DNA of 60,541 bases from Halomonas urumqiensis. Its GTDB lineage: Bacteria > Pseudomonadota > Gammaproteobacteria > Pseudomonadales > Halomonadaceae. Within the stretch, counting starts at the first letter, position 1. Each line of letters begins with the position of its first letter. This document shows, in pieces, positions 43,513-52,252 of the stretch. The DNA is taken from positions 1 through 60,541 of the forward strand of contig NZ_PYUD01000011.1 of NCBI RefSeq assembly GCF_003028575.1. The letters run 5' to 3'. The notes beneath the pieces are model-generated. The model worked only from the letters and a program-made list of their open reading frames with translations, was not told where the DNA came from and did no database searches. The position numbers and the translations under genes are program-made.

Positions 43513-44184
43513 ATGATCAAGGTCCATCATCTGGAAAATTCCCGCTCGCAGCGTGTGGTCTGGTTACTCGAGGAGCTGGGTGTCGAGTATCAGATCGTCA
43601 CCTACCGCCGCGATCCCAAGACACTCCTGGCCCCGGCGTCACTCAAGCGGGTGCACCCACTGGGGAAGTCGCCGGTGATCACCGATGAGGCCCATGATGG
43701 ACGGGTAATCGCCGAATCCGGTGCCATTATCGAGTATCTTGTCGAACGTTTCGACGACGGTAGCCTCAGGCCGCCATCGGGCAGCGACGAATCGCTGCGC
43801 TATCGTTTCTGGCTACACCATGCCGAAGGCTCGGCAATGCCGCCGCTGGTGATGGGCCTGGTATTCTCGATGCTCGGCAAGCCGCCGGTACCAGCACTGA
43901 TCCGTCCGGTCGGCAAGCTGTTGGGGAAGGGCGTGCAACAGAAGTTTCTCGATCCGCAGATCAAGGATTTGCTGGCTTTTTGGGAGACCGAACTGGAGCG
44001 CTCGACATGGTTTGCCGGTGATGCCTTCAGTGGCGCTGATATCCAGATGAGCTTTCCGGTCCTTGCGATTGCCGGAAGCGGCGGGCTAGAGGGGTATCCA
44101 CGCCTTGCGGCGTTTCTGTCCAGTTGCCGCGCCCGCGATGCTTACCAGCGCGCGGTGGAGAAGGCCGGTGAGTTTTCGTTGTGA
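43513..44184 (+). CDS. Glutathione S-transferase family protein
   Basis: A 223-residue GST with thioredoxin-like N-domain (MIKVHHLENSRSQRVVWLLEELGVEY; Ser10 or Arg11 at the glutathione site) and the SNAIL-type motif AESGAIIEYL around residues 70-79. The C-domain is helical with FSGADIQMSFPV near the end. Similar to YibF/GstB-like bacterial enzymes. Single gene with an ACGGAG site before the ATG. Substrate unknown; role probably in detoxification or thiol transfer. Confidence 0.88.
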   Translation: MIKVHHLENSRSQRVVWLLEELGVEYQIVTYRRDPKTLLAPASLKRVHPLGKSPVITDEAHDGRVIAESGAIIEYLVERFDDGSLRPPSGSDESLRYRFWLHHAEGSAMPPLVMGLVFSMLGKPPVPALIRPVGKLLGKGVQQKFLDPQIKDLLAFWETELERSTWFAGDAFSGADIQMSFPVLAIAGSGGLEGYPRLAAFLSSCRARDAYQRAVEKAGEFSL

Positions 44185-44214
44185 TCTCGGGCCCGGCCAT
44201 GGCCGACAGCCAGA

Positions 44215-44853
44215 TCAGGCGATATCGACCTTCTCCTTGAATTCGCACAGATCCTCGATGACGCAACTGCCACAGCGTGGCTTGCGCGCCACGCAGGTGT
44301 AGCGGCCGTGGAGGATCAGCCAGTGATGGGCATCCTTGCGAAATTCGCGTGGCACGTGGCGCATCAGCTTGCGCTCCACTTCCACCACATCCTTGCCGGG
44401 TGCGATGCCGGTGCGGTTGGAGACTCGGAAGATATGCGTGTCCACGGCGATGGTCGGTTGGCCAAAGGCGGTATTCAGGATCACGTTGGCGGTCTTGCGG
44501 CCGACGCCAGGCAGTGACTCCAGTGCGGAGCGTGTTGCCGGCACCTCGCCGCCGTGCTGATTCACTAGCAGATGGCAGGTCTTCATCAGGTTCTGGGCCT
44601 TGGTGTTGTAGAGGCCGATGGTCTTGATGTGGTCCTTGAGGCCGTCGATGCCGAGCTCGATGATGCCTTGTGGGGTGTTGGCGACCGGGAACAACCGGGC
44701 GGTGGCCTTGTTGACACCGACATCGGTGGCCTGGGCGGAGAGTAGCACCGCCGCGAGCAGCTCGAAGGGCGTCGTCCAGTGCAGTTCGGTGGTCGGTTCC
44801 GGCGTATGCTCGCGCAGGCGGGCAAATATCTCGAAGCGTTTCTGGGCATTCAT
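44215..44853 (-). CDS. nth: Endonuclease III
   Basis: DNA N-glycosylase/AP lyase removing oxidised pyrimidines in base excision repair. The 212 residues include the helix-hairpin-helix LESLPGVGRKTANVILN with catalytic Lys120, the proton-acceptor Asp138 (AVDTH) and the [4Fe-4S] cysteines Cys187, Cys194, Cys197 and Cys203 (C-x6-C-x2-C-x5-C). These positions equal those of E. coli Nth. It follows the RsxB-like gene, itself following metG, in one direction. Confidence 0.97.
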   Translation of the reverse strand: MNAQKRFEIFARLREHTPEPTTELHWTTPFELLAAVLLSAQATDVGVNKATARLFPVANTPQGIIELGIDGLKDHIKTIGLYNTKAQNLMKTCHLLVNQHGGEVPATRSALESLPGVGRKTANVILNTAFGQPTIAVDTHIFRVSNRTGIAPGKDVVEVERKLMRHVPREFRKDAHHWLILHGRYTCVARKPRCGSCVIEDLCEFKEKVDIA

Positions 44854-44918
44854 TGCAGTACCTCGCAGGCCTGTCGCCGGTTCAGCCCCGAGCGGTGAGT
44901 CGGAAAGGTCGTATCAGG

Positions 44919-45716
44919 TTATTCTTGCGTGCCTGATGACTCCAGCGTCCGCTTGGCTTCGGCCAGCAGTTGCTCGGCCTGGTCGATTTGCCGCTGGGCG
45001 TTGTCAATGGCGGTGTCATCCTGAACGCGTTGCCCATGGGCGAGCTGGGCACGGGCACGTTTCAGCGCCTGCTCGGCGGCCTTGACGGCCATCCGGCGCT
45101 GGCGCAGCCGATGGTCTTGTCCGGAATCGCCGCCTGGCTGGCTCGAGCGCTGGCGGATCATCCGGCGCTGGCGCTCGCGCCGCTTTTCACGTGCCTGGTG
45201 CTCCAGCCGCTGTTGGCGGGCCTGGAAACGCTTGCGCCCCAGCGCGGCTCGCCTGGCGAGATAGGCGTCGCGCTCGGTGTCGCTGTCGGCGGCCTGCCAG
45301 CCTGGATGGGGTAGCAAGTCGATGCAGTCGACAGGGCAGGGCGCGACGCATAACTCACAGCCGGTGCACTCGTCGACGATGACCGTGTGCATCTGCTTGG
45401 CGGCACCGAGGATGGCATCCACCGGGCACGCCTGAATGCACTTGGTACAGCCGATGCACTCGGCCTCGCGAATGCTTGCCACCAGCGGTGGTTGCGCCGG
45501 TTCGGCCAGCGGCAGCGGCGGCTGGCCGGTGAGTTCGGCCAGCCGCTCCACGGTGCTTTGCCCACCGGGTGGGCAGAGGTTGATCGCCTCACCCACGGCG
45601 ATGGCCTCGGCATAGGGCATGCAGCCGGGGTGGCCACATTTGCCGCACTGGGTCTGCGGCAATTCAGCATCGATCGCTGCGATCAACGTCGGCTTGTCAG
45701 CGTGCGTCAGGGCCAT
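44919..45716 (-). CDS. RsxB/RnfB-like soluble ferredoxin with coiled-coil tail
   Basis: A 265-residue iron-sulfur protein related to subunit B of the Rnf/Rsx electron transport complex. It has the N-terminal [4Fe-4S] domain with Cys24, Cys27, Cys32 and Cys48 ([11 protein letters not shown]...CPPGG), then two ferredoxin clusters ([14 protein letters not shown] and [14 protein letters not shown]). The N-terminal membrane helix of true RnfB is missing. The last 110 residues are strongly charged and form a predicted coiled coil ([26 protein letters not shown]). No rnfA, C, D, G or E genes are near. It lies between metG and nth; a role in giving electrons to, or building, Fe-S proteins such as Nth is conceivable but unproven. 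Confidence 0.87.
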   Translation of the reverse strand: MALTHADKPTLIAAIDAELPQTQCGKCGHPGCMPYAEAIAVGEAINLCPPGGQSTVERLAELTGQPPLPLAEPAQPPLVASIREAECIGCTKCIQACPVDAILGAAKQMHTVIVDECTGCELCVAPCPVDCIDLLPHPGWQAADSDTERDAYLARRAALGRKRFQARQQRLEHQAREKRRERQRRMIRQRSSQPGGDSGQDHRLRQRRMAVKAAEQALKRARAQLAHGQRVQDDTAIDNAQRQIDQAEQLLAEAKRTLESSGTQE

Positions 45717-45725
45717 GGGGTAGGC

Positions 45726-47768
45726 TCAGGTCACCCGTTGGCCGGGCTCGGCGCCGGCATCCGGCGACAGCAGGTAGATGCCCTCGTCGTTGGCCGAGGC
45801 CAGTACCATGCCCTCCGACACGCCGAAGCGCATCTTGCGTGGTGCCAGGTTGGCGACCATCACTGTCAGCCTCCCTTCCAGCGCTTCCGGTGCGTAGGCG
45901 GCCCGGATGCCCGAGAACACTGTGCGGGTTTCACCGCCCAGGTCCAGCGTCAGCTTGAGGAGTTTGTCGGCGCCTTCGACATAGTCGGCCTTGGCGATAC
46001 GAGCAATGCGCAGGTCGACCTTGATGAAATCATCAAAGGCGATTTCATCGGCGATGGGGGCATCGGCCAATGGCCCCTTGGGGGCATCCTTGAGTTTCTG
46101 TTCTTCCACCAGATCCTCCTTCGATGCCTCGATCATGGCATCGATACGGTCGCTCTCGATTCGTGTCATCAGTGGCTTGAACTTGGCGATCTCATGGCCC
46201 AGCAAGATATCGTGGCGGCTTTCCCAGTCGAGGCTCTGCAGTTTCATGAACTCGCGCGCGCCTTCGGCCATGGCCGGTACCACGGGTGCCAGGTAGACCA
46301 TCAGTTGGCGAAACAGGTTGATACCCACCGAGCAGATGTCGAGCACTTGCTGTTCCTGGCCTTCCTGCTTGGCGAGTACCCAGGGCTCCTGCTCGGCGAT
46401 GTAGGTATTGGCCTGGTCGGCCAGCTCCATCACCAGGCGCATGGCACGCCCGAACTCACGGGCTTCATACTGCTCGGCGATCTCGTCGCCGGCGGCGATG
46501 AAGTGGGCGACGAGTTCGGGCTCGGTACAGTGTGCGGAGAGCTTGCCACCGCCAAGCTTCTTGACGAATCCGGCGCAGCGGCTGGCGATGTTGACCACCT
46601 TGCCCACCAGGTCGGAATTGACCCGCGCCGAGAAGTCGTCGAGGTTGAGGTCGAGATCGTCGACCCGCGAGGTCAGCTTGGCGGCGAAGTAATAACGCAG
46701 GTACTCCGGGTTGAGATAGTTCGCATAGGTCGCGGCCTTGATGAAGGTGCCCCGCGACTTGGACATCTTCGCCCCGTTGACGGTGACGAAGCCGTGGCAG
46801 TTGACGGCAGTCGGCGTGCGGAATTCGGCGCCCTCGAGCATTGCCGGCCAGAACAGCGCGTGGAAGTAGACGATGTCCTTGCCAATGAAGTGGTAGACCT
46901 CGGCGTCGGAGTCGGCTCTCCAGTAGGCATCGAAATCGATCCCCTCGCGCTCGCAGAGATTCTTGAAGCTGGCCAGGTAGCCGATGGGGGCATCCAGCCA
47001 CACGTAGAAGTACTTGCCCGGGGCATCGGGAATCTCGAAGCCGAAGTAGGGTGCATCACGGGAGATGTCCCACTCGTTGAGTCCGGATTCGAACCACTCC
47101 TGAAGCTTGTTGCTGATCTGGCTCTGAACGTGGCCACCCCGCGTCCACTGCTTGAGGAAATCGGCGAAGTCCGGAAGTTTGAAAAAGAAGTGGGTAGAAC
47201 TTCTGACTTCGGGGGTGGCGCCGGAAATCGCCGACACCGGGTCGATCAGTTCGGCCGGGGTGTAGGTAGCGCCGCAGGCTTCGCAGTTGTCGCCATACTG
47301 GTCGGCGGTTCGGCACTTGGGGCAGGTACCCTTGATGAAGCGGTCGGCGAGAAACAGCCCCTTCACGGGGTCATACATCTGCTCGATGTCGCGGGTGGCG
47401 ATATGGCCCTTGTCGCGCAGGCGCGTGTAGATCAGCTCGCTGAAGTAGCGATTTTCCTCGGAGTGGGTCGAGTGGTAGTTGTCGAAGGCCACGCCAAAGG
47501 TGGCGAAATCCGCCTGGTGCTCACGCGACACACGTTCGATCAGCGCCTCGGAGCTGATGCCTTCCTGCTCTGCGCGCAACATGATCGCGGTGCCATGGGC
47601 ATCGTCGGCGCATACGTAGTAGCACTGATGGCCGCGGCTTTTCTGGAAGCGCACCCAGATGTCGGTCTGGATGTACTCCAGCAGGTGGCCGAGGTGGATC
47701 GAGCCGTTGGCGTAGGGCAGGGCGCTGGTGACCAGGATCTGGCGCGGATGGCGTGCGGTATTCGACAT
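45726..47768 (-). CDS. metG: Methionyl-tRNA synthetase
   Basis: Charges tRNA-Met with methionine. The 680-residue protein is the long dimeric form: class I HIGH motif as HLGH (residues 24-27 region, [11 protein letters not shown]), zinc-binding cysteines in [23 protein letters not shown] in [12 protein letters not shown], and a C-terminal EMAP/Trbp111-type tRNA-binding domain ([31 protein letters not shown]). Its stop lies 9 bases before the RsxB-like start. A long antisense open frame covers much of it but is a codon-usage artefact. Confidence 0.97.
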   Translation of the reverse strand: MSNTARHPRQILVTSALPYANGSIHLGHLLEYIQTDIWVRFQKSRGHQCYYVCADDAHGTAIMLRAEQEGISSEALIERVSREHQADFATFGVAFDNYHSTHSEENRYFSELIYTRLRDKGHIATRDIEQMYDPVKGLFLADRFIKGTCPKCRTADQYGDNCEACGATYTPAELIDPVSAISGATPEVRSSTHFFFKLPDFADFLKQWTRGGHVQSQISNKLQEWFESGLNEWDISRDAPYFGFEIPDAPGKYFYVWLDAPIGYLASFKNLCEREGIDFDAYWRADSDAEVYHFIGKDIVYFHALFWPAMLEGAEFRTPTAVNCHGFVTVNGAKMSKSRGTFIKAATYANYLNPEYLRYYFAAKLTSRVDDLDLNLDDFSARVNSDLVGKVVNIASRCAGFVKKLGGGKLSAHCTEPELVAHFIAAGDEIAEQYEAREFGRAMRLVMELADQANTYIAEQEPWVLAKQEGQEQQVLDICSVGINLFRQLMVYLAPVVPAMAEGAREFMKLQSLDWESRHDILLGHEIAKFKPLMTRIESDRIDAMIEASKEDLVEEQKLKDAPKGPLADAPIADEIAFDDFIKVDLRIARIAKADYVEGADKLLKLTLDLGGETRTVFSGIRAAYAPEALEGRLTVMVANLAPRKMRFGVSEGMVLASANDEGIYLLSPDAGAEPGQRVT

Positions 47769-47990
47769 GTCGGCTGTGGAAATCCCAAGAAAATCAGACT
47801 CCCGATTGTAGCCGTCTTGGGCCGGCCCTGCACCCGATCCCGTAACGATTGGCGTGGGTGTGCGACTGCGCTAGAATTGGTCACTCTTTCGGTGGCGTCA
47901 ATAGGAATGACGGCGCCGATGAGACTCAACGCCTACCCAGTGACGCATCATCCATCATATGCCCCCGCCTGTTCATGCAAGGATGTTTCC

Positions 47991-48260
47991 ATGCGTACAC
48001 GATATCTACTGCCGATCCTGTTGGCCGCCGCCGTGCTCTCCGGTTGTGCCAGCAATGCCATCTCGCCGAGTTACACCAGCAGCAACCCCGATATCATGCG
48101 GATCAGTGAGAACCGCCCCGGCAATCCGGAAAAGCGCATCGAGAACCTGGGTTCCTACTGTGTAGAGATCACCGAGACCTGGAACGATCACGGCACCACT
48201 CCCGATGGCCAGACCCTGTGGGCCAAGGACTCGGCGCGAGCCGTCGTTCGTTGCGAGTGA
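47991..48260 (+). CDS. Small predicted lipoprotein of unknown function
   Basis: An 89-residue protein with a type II signal peptide: RTRYLLPILLAAAVLSGC with the lipobox LSGC and lipid-carrying Cys19, followed by Ala and Ser, suggesting outer membrane sorting. The mature part has two cysteines (SYCVEI and VRCE) that might form a disulfide. ATG 47991 follows AAGGATG. It is divergent from metG, with a 222-base shared promoter region, and ends at the hairpin at 48272. I do not recognise the family. Confidence 0.82.
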   Translation: MRTRYLLPILLAAAVLSGCASNAISPSYTSSNPDIMRISENRPGNPEKRIENLGSYCVEITETWNDHGTTPDGQTLWAKDSARAVVRCE

Positions 48261-48271
48261 GAGGATCCATC

Positions 48272-48293
48272 GCCCCCGCTGTTCGGCGGGGGC
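48272..48293. terminator. Terminator hairpin after the lipoprotein gene
   Basis: GCCCCCGC (48272-48279) pairs with GCGGGGGC (48286-48293), loop TGTTCG, then ATTTACTT. It separates the lipoprotein gene from the convergent penicillin-binding protein gene. Confidence 0.8.
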
Positions 48294-48320
48294 ATTTACT
48301 TCAAGTGTTGCAGCGCGGTT

Positions 48321-51300
48321 TCATGAGGTGCCGCCGGCCGCTGTGGAGTCGGCCATCAGCATGCCAGGACTTGCTGGCGGGAGGCAGTGGGTTCTGCCTC
48401 CTGGGGTGAGGAATGGCATCAGGATCGGCGCCATGCCTTTGAGGACTTGCACCGGCAGGGCTGAGGTGAAGTCGAAATGATCGGCCTCGCTGCCCGGAAC
48501 GAAAGCCGTCAGGGTGCCGAAGTGGTCCTCTCCAAGATGAAAGACGAAGGTGGCGGTGCGGTTTCGTGCCTGTGAATCGATCACCTGGCCACTGCGCGTG
48601 ACGGTTTCGAAGCGGTTGTCGCCGGTGCCGGTCTTGCCGCCAACCGCCAGCAGCGTGCCGTCCTTACCCTGGAAACTCCCCTTTAGCCGGCGTGCCGTTC
48701 CTCCTTCGACCACTTGTCCCAGGTGGTGACGCAGCACGCTTGCGACCTCGGAGGGCATGACCCTCACTGCTTGCGAGTTGTCGGCAACGAAGCGTGTCTC
48801 ATAGGGTGTATCGGTGGCGAAGTGCAGGTCGTCGATACGCAGGGTCGGCAATCGAATGCCGTCATTGAGGATGATGCCCATGAGCTCGGCCAGCGCCGCA
48901 GGACGGTCGCCGGAGCTACCGAGGGCGGTGGCGAGCGACGGCACCAACTGATCGAACGGATAGCCCAGGCGTACCCAGCGCCGGTGGATGTCCATGAAGG
49001 CTTCGACTTCCAGCATGGTACGGATTCTTGTATCCCGGGCATTGCGGTGACGCGTGTTGAACAACCAGCCATAGACTTCCTGGCGTTGCTCTTGGCTTGC
49101 CGCCTCGGCATCCCGGTAGGTAGCCTCTGGCGCATCTAGCAGATAGCCCACCAGCCATAGCTCCAGGGGGTGCACACGAGCGATATATCCCTGGTCTGTG
49201 AGCGTATGGCGCTCAGGGGCATACTGCTCGTAAAGTGTCGCCAGCCTATCACTGCCGACCGGTGTGCCGGGCAGGTGAGCCTTCATCAGGTTGGCGAATT
49301 CGTCGATAGTCGCCTCCGGATAAAGGTAACGAATCACCGTGGCGAGGCGTGAGTCGGTGAGCTGCAAGGTAGAAACAAGAGTGGCGAGTCTTGCGGCACT
49401 GTCCTGCTGCTGATATTTGCGCCAGAAACGTTGCAGGAACACGCGTCCTTCACGATCGGCAAAACTTGCCAGATAATCCTGACGGCGCGGATCGCCGTCG
49501 TCCTCGAGCAACTGACGGCGGTTCTCGTCCTGATGGATGCTGTAGTTCACGAGGTCTCGCAATAGGCGTACGAAGGGCAGGTTCAGCGATTCACGCATTG
49601 CCTCCTCGAGGGTCGGGTGTCGGCCATTGTCCTGGCGACGAAAATTGCTGAATGTGTGTCGTCCTCCCCCGGTAAAGAATGCCTCACTGGGGCTTGCCGA
49701 GTAACGACGCTGCATGGCGGTGTCAAGCAGGTCGGAAAGCGTCATGCTCGGGTTTGCCATGAGGCTCTCCAGTACCCAACGACTCAGGTGGTCCTGACGA
49801 TCCACCGGGATCTCCCGCAGCGTGGCGGCAGGCTTGCCGGAGTGACGCGCATGGAGTTCGGCGACCACCTCCAGATAGTTGGCAAGCACTCTCAACTTGG
49901 CGGTCGACCCCAGTTCAAGCTTGCTGCCGGCGTTGATGTCGAAGGGCTGCTCGCCGTTATCGGTTTGAACCCGGACTCTGAAACCATCTTCGCTACGCTC
50001 CAGCAACGTAAAACTGTAGTGCACCTTCTCGGTCGTTTCAGGCCACAAGAGTCGATCGCCGACCAGGCCGATATCGGTCGCGAACTGTGGGTCAGCAAGT
50101 TGCTTCAAGTACATGCTGACCTGTCGTTGCAGGTCGCTGTTGAGCGTGGTGCTTGCCGTGAGATCGAGTCGGTCAAGCTCATGCAATGATGTACCAAGGA
50201 GATTGGCGAGACGCAGGCGTGCGACTTGCAGTCCCTTCTCGCTGCCTACGCGGTGGCGAATCGGATGGGTCTGGTGATCGCGAAAGACCAGGCGTTGATC
50301 GAGAGCGGCATCACGCAGGTCCGTGGTCAATATCTGTGCGTGGGTAAGCAGTCTGAGATAGCTGTCAGTGAGGCGTTCCAGTGAATCTCGGCCCGTGTTC
50401 AGGTACCAGGAAGGGCGTCGCTGGGCAATCATCAAGGCGACGGCCTGGCGCACGGCAAGTCCCTGAAGGGCATGCTGGTCCGGGGCATTGAAGCCGGGGA
50501 CGAGAAGTCGATTGAACTGATCGAAGTCGGCGTTGAACCATGCCCAAAGCCCATCACCCAGCCCATGTACCTCACCGTGCCCCTTCACTGCGGAGAGTGG
50601 AACGCTGTTGAGGTAGTCCAGGGCCACATCCTGGCGGGCGGTGAGGGTCTGGGGACCATGCCGATACCCCCGCACACTGGCCGATATCATCTGGCGAAGT
50701 TTTTCCATTGGGGTGGCGGTCAACCCATGGGGCGAGTGCCGATATTTCTCTATCTGGGTCGCCAGCGTGCTGCCTCCGGCGGATTGTCCGGGAATGTCCA
50801 GAGCCTGGCCGATCTGGGAAACCGCGGCTTTGGCAAAGCGCGGCCAATCCACCGCCGGGTTGGCGTTCGGCGCATCGGTGTCGAGCAATTCACGGTTCTC
50901 GATGAACAACAGGATCTCGAGAATCAACGGCGGAACGGCATCGAAATGCGGGTATTGATGAGCAGGCTGGCGAAGTTGGTAGAGCATCTGTCCGCGACAC
51001 TCTTCGAGTGTCAGCCCGGCCTGTGTCTTTTCACGAAAAGGAGGGAAGAGGCCGTAGCCGGTGTACTCCATCAACGCGGGGGAGAAGCGCGCCTGTCTCT
51101 CGACGATGAAACCGTTGGACGTCAGCCGACTGTCAAACTCGGGCAGGCGGGTATAGCCGAACCGAGTATCGAAAGGGCCGTGCTGTGGATGGCGAATCAG
51201 GTCGCTGACACCGGGTGACACGGAGTAAGTCAAGGCCCGGGCATATCGTGACAGCTCCTGGGACTGGAGGCGTGAAGTGCGGGCCTCGGCAACCAGTAGT

Positions 51301-51482
51301 GTGGCAAGTGACGCTGTGAGCAGCAGGCCGACAAGGATCAGCCATGGCGTCAGGCGTCGCGGCTTGTGGGGAGTGGGCATCATCCACGACGGTTCAACGA
51401 CCAGCGGTGAGCGGATGTGCCCTGCTTGAAATGTATTCGCCGAGGTTGAGCGCCGACCAGGCGAGCGTGTTTGCTTGCCCAT
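48321..51482 (-). CDS. Atypical bifunctional penicillin-binding protein (GT51 plus transpeptidase)
   Basis: Large inner-membrane peptidoglycan synthase of about 1053 residues. A cytoplasmic tail and one membrane helix (LTPWLILVGLLLTASLATLLV, about 45-65) precede a divergent GT51 transglycosylase domain with LLFIENRELLDTDAPNANPAVDWPRF and SAGGSTLATQIEKYRHSP. The transpeptidase part has the SxxK motif in LGSTAKLR, SxN in MRESLNLPF and KTG in VGGKTGTGDN. The start is uncertain; ATG 51482 has GAGGG upstream. The transglycosylase motif reads ENRE instead of the common ED-x-x-F, and the protein is far larger than PBP1a or PBP1b of this kind of bacterium. No partner gene is linked. It may be a specialised third class A enzyme, for instance for stress or shape. 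Confidence 0.85.
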   Translation of the reverse strand: MGKQTRSPGRRSTSANTFQAGHIRSPLVVEPSWMMPTPHKPRRLTPWLILVGLLLTASLATLLVAEARTSRLQSQELSRYARALTYSVSPGVSDLIRHPQHGPFDTRFGYTRLPEFDSRLTSNGFIVERQARFSPALMEYTGYGLFPPFREKTQAGLTLEECRGQMLYQLRQPAHQYPHFDAVPPLILEILLFIENRELLDTDAPNANPAVDWPRFAKAAVSQIGQALDIPGQSAGGSTLATQIEKYRHSPHGLTATPMEKLRQMISASVRGYRHGPQTLTARQDVALDYLNSVPLSAVKGHGEVHGLGDGLWAWFNADFDQFNRLLVPGFNAPDQHALQGLAVRQAVALMIAQRRPSWYLNTGRDSLERLTDSYLRLLTHAQILTTDLRDAALDQRLVFRDHQTHPIRHRVGSEKGLQVARLRLANLLGTSLHELDRLDLTASTTLNSDLQRQVSMYLKQLADPQFATDIGLVGDRLLWPETTEKVHYSFTLLERSEDGFRVRVQTDNGEQPFDINAGSKLELGSTAKLRVLANYLEVVAELHARHSGKPAATLREIPVDRQDHLSRWVLESLMANPSMTLSDLLDTAMQRRYSASPSEAFFTGGGRHTFSNFRRQDNGRHPTLEEAMRESLNLPFVRLLRDLVNYSIHQDENRRQLLEDDGDPRRQDYLASFADREGRVFLQRFWRKYQQQDSAARLATLVSTLQLTDSRLATVIRYLYPEATIDEFANLMKAHLPGTPVGSDRLATLYEQYAPERHTLTDQGYIARVHPLELWLVGYLLDAPEATYRDAEAASQEQRQEVYGWLFNTRHRNARDTRIRTMLEVEAFMDIHRRWVRLGYPFDQLVPSLATALGSSGDRPAALAELMGIILNDGIRLPTLRIDDLHFATDTPYETRFVADNSQAVRVMPSEVASVLRHHLGQVVEGGTARRLKGSFQGKDGTLLAVGGKTGTGDNRFETVTRSGQVIDSQARNRTATFVFHLGEDHFGTLTAFVPGSEADHFDFTSALPVQVLKGMAPILMPFLTPGGRTHCLPPASPGMLMADSTAAGGTS

Positions 51483-51577
51483 GACCATCCCTCACTGCTT
51501 GCGCTTCAGTTACAGAAGTTTTCTTTCTGTAGCATAGAACGAAGATGGCAATGATGAGGGGAAAAGTGATGGGAAAA

Positions 51578-51859
51578 TCAGTAAAGCGCCTGCTCCTCGT
51601 CGACCACTTCCTTGAGCAGCTCCAGAAACAGCCTGTCGGCTTCCGAGTGCTCTTCGGGATCCTCGGGGATGTGCACGCTGGTGGTGTCCGATATTTCGTT
51701 GGCGATTCGCGCCATCACCTGACGATTGCTGCCTTCGGGTAGGTGCTTTCGAGCTACCTCCAGGGATTGTTCGAGGATCCTTGGATCCTGCAGGAGCTTC
51801 TTGATGAACCCGCGCAGTTCGTTGATGACCCGGGTTTTCTGAATTTCGGATGAGGACAT
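51578..51859 (-). CDS. Small acidic protein of unknown function
   Basis: A 93-residue, mostly helical acidic protein from ATG 51859, preceded by AGGAGATCGCC. Sequence highlights: TRVINELRGFIKKLLQDPRILEQSLEVARKHLPEG and EHSEADRLFLELLKEVVDEEQALY. No signal peptide, membrane helix or known motif is seen. It stands alone between the penicillin-binding protein gene and the secretion operon, on the opposite strand to the latter. Family not recognised. Confidence 0.72.
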   Translation of the reverse strand: MSSSEIQKTRVINELRGFIKKLLQDPRILEQSLEVARKHLPEGSNRQVMARIANEISDTTSVHIPEDPEEHSEADRLFLELLKEVVDEEQALY

Positions 51860-52252
51860 GGCGATCTCCTGTGTTGGTGCAGCCGTGCCATTGATGTCAT
51901 GACCATAGCATGTTTGGCAGGCACCAGTGAGGGGGCGGTTACGCATTGATTACGCTTTGTAAGCATATGCCTACGACAAGAGTCCAGGATGTCTTAGGTG
52001 GCATCTGTTGATATTTCTGGACATTATGCAAAGATGAGTTACGCTACTTTACAAACATTGCGGCCCTAAGCAGAAGTTATGGCAAGCCTCCCTGAGTCAA
52101 CATGACGATTCCCAGCCATGGGAATCCGCCAAGGTAGACTGGGGACTCAACGGCGACGCCACCCAAATAGACCAATAATTCGGTGCCGCTGAACAGCATG
52201 CCAGGATCCCATTTCATTAAGGATCGGCTGGGTCAAGCAAAGGGACATCATC
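51860..52252. promoter_or_regulatory. 393-base AT-rich control region upstream of the secretion operon
   Basis: No gene is seen. The stretch 51940-52080 is clearly richer in A and T than its surroundings (for example TTTGTAAGCATATGCC and ACTTTACAAACATTG). A hairpin GATTCCCA-GCCA-TGGGAATC lies at 52107-52126. This should hold the promoter of the TolC-OmpA gene and its regulators; such adhesin operons are typically controlled by silencers and c-di-GMP responsive activators, but no specific site could be named. Confidence 0.5.

Noticed and set aside
45387..48260. A 957-codon open frame on the plus strand opposite metG and the RsxB-like gene
   Set aside because: Its translation is a low-complexity, Gly/Val/His/Asp-rich shadow of the minus-strand codons; metG and the ferredoxin have perfect family motifs. 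Only its last 89 codons (47991-48260) form a real gene with its own ribosome site and lipobox.
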